Below are positions 59,218 to 64,000 of a DNA stretch of 64,000 bases, piece by piece. Position 1 is the stretch's first letter; the number at the start of each line of letters is the position of its first letter. A program made the translations under genes and the position numbers. Below the pieces are notes generated by a model, which did not search any database, was not told the DNA's origin, and saw only the letters and a list, made by a program, of their open reading frames with translations. Source of the stretch: Streptomyces nojiriensis (GTDB taxonomy: Bacteria > Actinomycetota > Actinomycetes > Streptomycetales > Streptomycetaceae); the NCBI RefSeq assembly GCF_017639205.1, contig NZ_CP071139.1, positions 6,385,501-6,449,500 on the forward strand. Direction: 5' to 3'.

Positions 59218-60054
59218 ATGGCGAACTACACCGCCGCTGACGTCAAGAAGCTCCGCGAGCTCACCGGCGCCGGCATGCTGGACTGCAAGAACGCGCTCGT
59301 GGACGCCGACGGTGACGTCGAGAAGGCCCAGGAAGCCCTCCGCATCAAGGGTCAGAAGGGCGTCGCCAAGCGCGAGGGCCGTTCTGCCGAGAACGGCGCG
59401 GTCGTCTCCCTCATCGCCGACGACAACACCTCCGGTGTCATCGTCGAGCTGAAGTGCGAGACCGACTTCGTCGCCAAGGGCGAGAAGTTCCTGGCCGTCG
59501 CCAACCAGCTGGCCGCCCACGTGGCCGCCACCTCCCCGGCCGACATCGAGGCGCTGCTGGCGTCCGAGATCGAGCCCGGCAAGACCGTCACCGCTTTCGT
59601 CGACGAGGCCAACGCCAACCTCGGCGAGAAGATCGTCCTGGACCGCTTCGCGCAGTTCACCGGCGGCTACGTGACCGCGTACATGCACCGCACGATGCCC
59701 GACCTGCCGTTCCAGATCGGCGTCCTGGTCGAGCTCGACAAGGAGAACGCCGAGGTCGCCCGCGGCGTCGCGCAGCACATCGCCGCGTTCGCCCCGCAGT
59801 GGCTGTCCGCCGAGGACGTTCCGGCCGAGAAGGTCGAGTCCGAGCGTCGCATCGCCGAAGAGGTCACCCGCCAGGAGGGCAAGCCCGAGGCTGCGATCGC
59901 GAAGATCGTCGAGGGTCGCGTCAACGGCTTCTTCAAGGACGCCACGCTGCTCGGCCAGGCCTACGCCCTGGACAACAAGAAGTCGGTCCAGAAGGTTCTG
60001 GACGAGGCCGGTGTCACCCTGGTGCGCTTCTCGCGCATCAAGGTCGGCATCTGA
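59218..60054 (+). CDS. tsf: Elongation factor Ts
   Basis: 278 residues. The N-terminal UBA-like domain is VKKLRELTGAGMLDCKNALV, and the EF-Tu-contact region is VSLIADDNTSGVIVELKCET with DFVAKGEKF. It catalyses GDP-GTP exchange on EF-Tu. Length is the standard Streptomyces size and it follows rpsB. Confidence 0.97.
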   Translation: MANYTAADVKKLRELTGAGMLDCKNALVDADGDVEKAQEALRIKGQKGVAKREGRSAENGAVVSLIADDNTSGVIVELKCETDFVAKGEKFLAVANQLAAHVAATSPADIEALLASEIEPGKTVTAFVDEANANLGEKIVLDRFAQFTGGYVTAYMHRTMPDLPFQIGVLVELDKENAEVARGVAQHIAAFAPQWLSAEDVPAEKVESERRIAEEVTRQEGKPEAAIAKIVEGRVNGFFKDATLLGQAYALDNKKSVQKVLDEAGVTLVRFSRIKVGI

Positions 60055-60143
60055 GTCCGTCCGTACGCGACGGACACCGGACCCCGGTAGGGTCTGAGGC
60101 AGTCGTCCGCGCTCGCGCGAGGCGACCGCAGATCTGACGAGGA

Positions 60144-60193
60144 GGCCATTGCCGTAGAGGGAACCGCAAGGACCCACCGGCAATGGCCTTCTT
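60144..60193 (+). terminator. Terminator/attenuator after tsf
   Basis: An 11-base stem GGCCATTGCCG (60144-60154) with CGGCAATGGCC (60178-60188), then TTCTTCG. It separates tsf from pyrH. Confidence 0.75.
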
Positions 60194-60216
60194 CGTATGT
60201 GCACGAGGAGATCTCC

Positions 60217-60996
60217 ATGAATCAGGGCGTGGACCCCCACACCGCATCCGACGACAAGAGCGACCAGGACGAGAAGGGCCGCCGCTTCATGCTGAAGCTG
60301 TCGGGCGAGGCCTTCTCCGGTGGCGGAGGACTGGGCGTCGACCCCGACGTCGTCCACGCCATCGCGCGTGAGATCGCCGCGGTGGTCCGCGACGGCGCGG
60401 AGATCGCCGTCGTGATCGGCGGCGGCAACTTCTTCCGCGGAGCCGAGCTCCAGCAGCGCGGCATGGACCGGGCCCGGTCCGACTACATGGGCATGCTCGG
60501 TACCGTCATGAACTGCCTCGCGCTCCAGGACTTCCTGGAGAAGGAGGGCATCGACTCCCGCGTGCAGACCGCCATCACGATGGGCCAGGTCGCGGAGCCG
60601 TACATCCCGCTGCGTGCCGTGCGGCACCTGGAGAAGGGCCGCGTCGTCATCTTCGGCGCCGGCATGGGCATGCCCTACTTCTCCACCGACACCACGGCCG
60701 CCCAGCGTGCCCTGGAGATCGACGCCGAGGCCCTGCTCATGGGCAAGAACGGTGTCGACGGGGTCTACGACTCCGACCCGAAGAAGAACCCGGACGCGGT
60801 GAAGTTCGACGCGCTGGAGTACAGCGAGGTCCTCTCCCGCGACCTCAAGGTCGCCGACGCCACCGCGATCACGCTCTGCCGCGACAACAAGCTGCCGATC
60901 CTCGTTTTCGAGCTCCTCGCCGAGGGCAATATCGCCCGCGCCGTCAAGGGTGAGAAGATCGGCACGCTCGTGAGCGACCAGGAAACCCGGGCCTGA
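60217..60996 (+). CDS. pyrH: Uridylate kinase (UMP kinase)
   Basis: 259 residues from ATG 60217 with GAGGAG (60205-60210) upstream; the earlier ATG 60199 is less well placed. Amino-acid-kinase fold: FMLKLSGEAFSGGGGLGVDP, VVIGGGNFFRGAELQQRGMD, ARSDYMGMLGTVMNCLALQD and FGAGMGMPYFSTDTTAAQRA. It phosphorylates UMP to UDP with ATP and is usually regulated by UTP and GTP. Confidence 0.97.
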   Translation: MNQGVDPHTASDDKSDQDEKGRRFMLKLSGEAFSGGGGLGVDPDVVHAIAREIAAVVRDGAEIAVVIGGGNFFRGAELQQRGMDRARSDYMGMLGTVMNCLALQDFLEKEGIDSRVQTAITMGQVAEPYIPLRAVRHLEKGRVVIFGAGMGMPYFSTDTTAAQRALEIDAEALLMGKNGVDGVYDSDPKKNPDAVKFDALEYSEVLSRDLKVADATAITLCRDNKLPILVFELLAEGNIARAVKGEKIGTLVSDQETRA

Positions 60997-61090
60997 GCAG
61001 TCCGCAGCCGGACCGAGCGGGCCCCTGACCGGGCCCGCCGGGTCCGCCCGCCCGCCTGAACCATCCATATCTGACATGCAGGAGCACGTG

Positions 61091-61648
61091 GTGACCGAAG
61101 AGATCCTCCTCGAGGCCGAGGAGAAGATGGAAAAGGCCGTCGTCGTCGCCAAGGAAGACTTCGCCGCGATTCGCACCGGCCGTGCGCACCCGGCGATGTT
61201 CAACAAGATCGTGGCGGAGTACTACGGCGCCATCACGCCCATCAACCAGCTCGCCTCCTTCTCGGTGCCCGAGCCGCGCATGGCGATCGTGACCCCGTTC
61301 GACAAGAGCGCCCTGCGCAACATCGAGCAGGCCATCCGCGACTCCGACCTCGGTGTCAACCCGAGCAACGACGGCAGCATCATCCGGGTGACCTTCCCCG
61401 AGCTGACGCAGGACCGCCGCAAGGAGTACATCAAGGTCGCGCGCACCAAGGCCGAGGACTCGAAGATCTCGCTCCGCGCCGTCCGCCGCAAGGCCAAGGA
61501 CGCCCTTGACAAGCTGGTCAAGGACAAGGAGGCCGGCGAGGACGAGGTGCGCCGCGCGGAGAAGGAGCTCGACGACACCACCGCGAAGTACGTCGCGCAG
61601 GTGGACGAGCTCCTCAAGCACAAGGAAGCCGAGCTCCTCGAAGTCTGA
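61091..61648 (+). CDS. frr: Ribosome recycling factor
   Basis: 185 residues from GTG 61091 (VTEEILLEAEEKMEKAVVVA), the same length as other Streptomyces RRF. Signature FAAIRTGRAHPAMFNKIVAE and NPSNDGSIIRVTFPELTQDR. With EF-G it splits the post-termination ribosome. Its stop overlaps the cdsA start (TGATG). Confidence 0.97.
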   Translation: MTEEILLEAEEKMEKAVVVAKEDFAAIRTGRAHPAMFNKIVAEYYGAITPINQLASFSVPEPRMAIVTPFDKSALRNIEQAIRDSDLGVNPSNDGSIIRVTFPELTQDRRKEYIKVARTKAEDSKISLRAVRRKAKDALDKLVKDKEAGEDEVRRAEKELDDTTAKYVAQVDELLKHKEAELLEV

Positions 61649-62721
61649 TGAACGACTCTTCCTGGCAGCCGGAGCCGGTTCCGGCGGGTCCCGCATACGA
61701 TGCGCAGGTGGGCCCGCACACTCGGCCCATGCCCATCGTGCCCGATGCCGCCGGCCGTGACTTCGACGACCGGGAAGCACGCGATCGGGGGGTCGCCGCC
61801 GACAGCGGCCCCCTCTTCCGCGCCGATACGCCGCCGCAGGAGCCCATGCCCAGCCCCCCGCCTCCGCATGCCCAGCAGCCGCAGGACGCCTCGCCGCCGC
61901 CGAAGAAGCGCGCGGGCCGGGATCTGCGTGCCGCCATAGGGGTGGGCGTGGGTCTCGGCGCGGTGATCTTCGCCTCGCTGCTGATCGTCAAGGCCGTGTT
62001 CGTCGGCGTCGTCGTCGTCGCGGTCGTCGTCGGCCTGTGGGAGCTCACCTCCCGGCTGCAGGAGCAGAAGGGCATCAAGGCCCCGCTGGTCCCGCTCGCG
62101 GTCGGTGGTGCCGCCATGGTCATCGCCGGCTACGTCCGGGGGGCCGAGGGCGCCTGGGTCGCCATGGCCCTGACCGTGCTGGCGGTCCTGGTGTGGCGGA
62201 TGACCGAACCGCCCGAGGACTACCTCAAGGACGTCACGGCGGGTGCCTTCGCGGCGTTCTACGTGCCCTTCCTGGCCACCTTCGTCGCGATGCTGCTCAC
62301 CGCCGACGACGGTCCCGAGCGCGTGATCACCTTCCTGCTCCTGACCGTGGTCAGCGACACCGGGGCCTACGCGGTCGGCTGGCGCTTCGGCAAGACCAAG
62401 CTCGCGCCGCGCATCAGCCCCGGCAAGACCCGCGAGGGACTGTTCGGCGCGGTGGCCTTCGCGATGGCGGCCGGCGCGCTGTGCATGGAGTTCCTGATCG
62501 ACGGCGGCTCCTGGTGGCAGGGCCTGCTGCTGGGCCTCGCGGTCGCGGTCAGCGCCACCCTGGGTGACCTGGGCGAGTCGATGATCAAGCGGGACCTGGG
62601 CATCAAGGACATGGGCACCCTGCTGCCGGGACACGGCGGGATCATGGACCGGCTGGACTCCCTGCTTCCGACGGCCCCCGTGGTGTGGCTGCTGCTGGCG
62701 GCCTTCGTCGGCACCGGCTGA
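61648..62721 (+). CDS. cdsA: Phosphatidate cytidylyltransferase
   Basis: 357 residues. A disordered Pro-rich N-terminus (1-85) is followed by about eight membrane helices. The CDP-diglyceride synthase signature is near the C-terminus: LGDLGESMIKRDLGIKDMGT, LLPGHGGIMDRLDSLLP. It makes CDP-diacylglycerol, the precursor of membrane phospholipids. It is coupled to frr. Confidence 0.95.
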   Translation: MNDSSWQPEPVPAGPAYDAQVGPHTRPMPIVPDAAGRDFDDREARDRGVAADSGPLFRADTPPQEPMPSPPPPHAQQPQDASPPPKKRAGRDLRAAIGVGVGLGAVIFASLLIVKAVFVGVVVVAVVVGLWELTSRLQEQKGIKAPLVPLAVGGAAMVIAGYVRGAEGAWVAMALTVLAVLVWRMTEPPEDYLKDVTAGAFAAFYVPFLATFVAMLLTADDGPERVITFLLLTVVSDTGAYAVGWRFGKTKLAPRISPGKTREGLFGAVAFAMAAGALCMEFLIDGGSWWQGLLLGLAVAVSATLGDLGESMIKRDLGIKDMGTLLPGHGGIMDRLDSLLPTAPVVWLLLAAFVGTG

Positions 62722-62764
62722 CCTGCGAAAAGGCGTCGCTGGACGCCGGGCGGTTACTCTTGGA

Positions 62765-62798
62765 AGGCGCGCTGCTTCTGCGGCGCGCCTTTCGTCTT
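62765..62798 (+). terminator. Terminator after cdsA
   Basis: AGGCGCGC (62765-62772) with GCGCGCCT (62783-62790), loop of 10, then TTCGTCTT. It lies just before the rlmN ribosome site AAGGAG. Confidence 0.7.
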
Positions 62799-62814
62799 AC
62801 AAGGAGTACCTGCC

Positions 62815-63927
62815 ATGGCCCGCCCCGTTCCGGGAGAGCTCACCTTCGTCGCCCCTCGCGGGGCCAAGAAGCCGCCCCGGCACCTTGCCGACCTGACCCC
62901 GGCCGAGCGCCGCGAGGCGGTCGCCGCGATCGGCGAGAAGCCGTTCCGGGCCAAGCAGCTCTCCCAGCACTACTTCGCCCGGTACGCGCACGACCCGGCC
63001 GAGTGGACCGACATCCCGGCCGGCTCGCGGGAGAAGCTCCAGCAGGAGCTGCTGCCGGACCTGATGAGCGTCATCCGGCACATCTCGTGCGACGACGACA
63101 CCACCCGCAAGACGCTGTGGAAGCTGCACGACGGCACGCTCGTCGAGTCGGTGCTGATGCGCTACCCCGACCGGGTCACCATGTGCATCTCCTCGCAGGC
63201 CGGCTGCGGCATGAACTGTCCGTTCTGCGCCACCGGCCAGGCGGGCCTCGACCGCAACCTGTCCACCGCCGAGATCGTGCACCAGATCGTCGACGGCATG
63301 CGCGCGCTGCGCGACGGCGAGGTCCCCGGCGGCCCGGCGCGGCTGTCGAACATCGTCTTCATGGGCATGGGCGAGCCGCTCGCCAACTACAACCGCGTGG
63401 TCGGCGCCATCCGCCGGCTCACCGACCCGGAGCCCGACGGCCTGGGCCTGTCGCAGCGCGGAATCACCGTCTCCACCGTCGGCCTGGTCCCGGCCATGCT
63501 GCGCTTCGCCGACGAGGGCTTCAAGTGCCGTCTGGCCGTCTCGCTGCACGCGCCCGACGACGAGCTGCGCGACACCCTCGTCCCCGTGAACACCCGCTGG
63601 AACGTCCGCGAGGTGCTCGGCGCGGCCTGGGAGTACGCGGAGAAGTCCGGCCGCCGGATCTCGATCGAGTACGCCCTGATCCGCGACATCAACGACCAGG
63701 CCTGGCGCGGTGACCTCCTGGGCAAGCTGCTCAAGGGCAAGCGTGTGCACGTCAACCTGATCCCGCTCAACCCGACGCCGGGCTCCAAGTGGACCGCCTC
63801 GCGGCCCGAGGACGAGAAGGCCTTCGTGGAGGCCATCGCCCGCCACGGCGTGCCCGTGACCGTACGGGACACCCGGGGCCAGGAGATCGACGGCGCGTGC
63901 GGCCAGCTGGCCGCCTCGGAGCGCTAG
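62815..63927 (+). CDS. rlmN: 23S rRNA/tRNA adenine-C2 methyltransferase RlmN
   Basis: 370 residues from ATG 62815 with AAGGAG upstream. This is a radical SAM methyltransferase that methylates A2503 of 23S rRNA and A37 of some tRNAs. The cluster motif CGMNCPFCATGQAGLDRNLS (CX3CX2C) is present, with the conserved FMGMGEPLANYN and a C-terminal Cys (GACGQL) that forms the protein-RNA bond. Full length. Confidence 0.96.
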   Translation: MARPVPGELTFVAPRGAKKPPRHLADLTPAERREAVAAIGEKPFRAKQLSQHYFARYAHDPAEWTDIPAGSREKLQQELLPDLMSVIRHISCDDDTTRKTLWKLHDGTLVESVLMRYPDRVTMCISSQAGCGMNCPFCATGQAGLDRNLSTAEIVHQIVDGMRALRDGEVPGGPARLSNIVFMGMGEPLANYNRVVGAIRRLTDPEPDGLGLSQRGITVSTVGLVPAMLRFADEGFKCRLAVSLHAPDDELRDTLVPVNTRWNVREVLGAAWEYAEKSGRRISIEYALIRDINDQAWRGDLLGKLLKGKRVHVNLIPLNPTPGSKWTASRPEDEKAFVEAIARHGVPVTVRDTRGQEIDGACGQLAASER

Positions 63928-63949
63928 ATTCCGCTTCTGTTCGATGCGA

Positions 63950-63985
63950 TTCGGCCACGGGGTACCCTGTGGCCGAACCAATTTC
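63950..63985 (+). terminator. Terminator after rlmN
   Basis: TTCGGCCAC (63950-63958) with GTGGCCGAA (63969-63977), loop of 10, then CCAATTTC. It ends the rlmN transcript; the window closes before the next gene. Confidence 0.65.
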
Positions 63986-64000
63986 ATATTCCGACAGGGG

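Overview
The window is from a Streptomyces chromosome. It has very high GC content, actinobacterial gene families, and the conserved order rpsP-khpA-rimM-trmD-rplS, a cluster of four type I signal peptidases, a Nudix gene, DUF2469, yraN, comM, dprA, whiG, rpsB, tsf, pyrH, frr, cdsA and rlmN. whiG, the sporulation sigma factor, and the four tandem sip genes are specific to this group. These core blocks occupy about 1-8184 and 53985-64000.

The core is interrupted by one large integrated element at about 8183-53984 (45.8 kb). It lies inside comM (Mg-chelatase-like AAA+ helicase) and splits the Walker B Asp-Glu pair. Joining 7187-8184 to 53987-54623 restores one 544-residue frame. The element-side sequences at the two ends form two 23-base half-sites with 19 of 23 inverted identity around a GA dinucleotide, as expected for the attP of a large serine integrase. 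A serine integrase gene (52404-53876) lies next to the right end.

Inside the element, from left to right: (a) 8.2-10.5 kb holds a PD-(D/E)XK nuclease-like gene and a DUF3825 gene. (b) 10.5-25.7 kb is a mobilisation-like region: a run of small coiled-coil and membrane proteins, two copies of a pair made of a TraG/VirD4-like ATPase and a replication-relaxation family protein, a J-domain membrane protein, several small genes, a DUF932 gene, and a second serine recombinase with no normal start codon. (c) 25.7-30 kb is a Gabija-type module (class 2 OLD nuclease plus UvrD-like helicase) between 46-base imperfect direct repeats exactly 4200 bases apart. (d) 30.5-38.2 kb has an SGNH hydrolase with tripled membrane repeats, an ABC-three-component system with an Mrr-like nuclease, and a TRADD-N-associated-like membrane protein. 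(e) 38.4-46.2 kb has an XRE/TPR regulator next to a tightly coupled operon: radical SAM enzyme, maleate-isomerase-like protein, endonuclease III-like glycosylase, PfkB kinase, deoxyribosyltransferase-like protein, thymidylate-kinase-like protein and MazG. This looks like an undescribed nucleobase or nucleotide pathway. (f) 46.5-52.3 kb has a HTH-NACHT-HEPN protein, an EEP phosphoesterase/nuclease, and small membrane or Cys-rich genes.

Taken together, the element is a serine-integrase mobile island carrying a transfer-like module, several anti-phage-type systems and one nucleotide-chemistry operon. No FtsK/TraB-type transfer gene, no recognisable relaxase, no tRNA or rRNA gene and no CRISPR array was seen.
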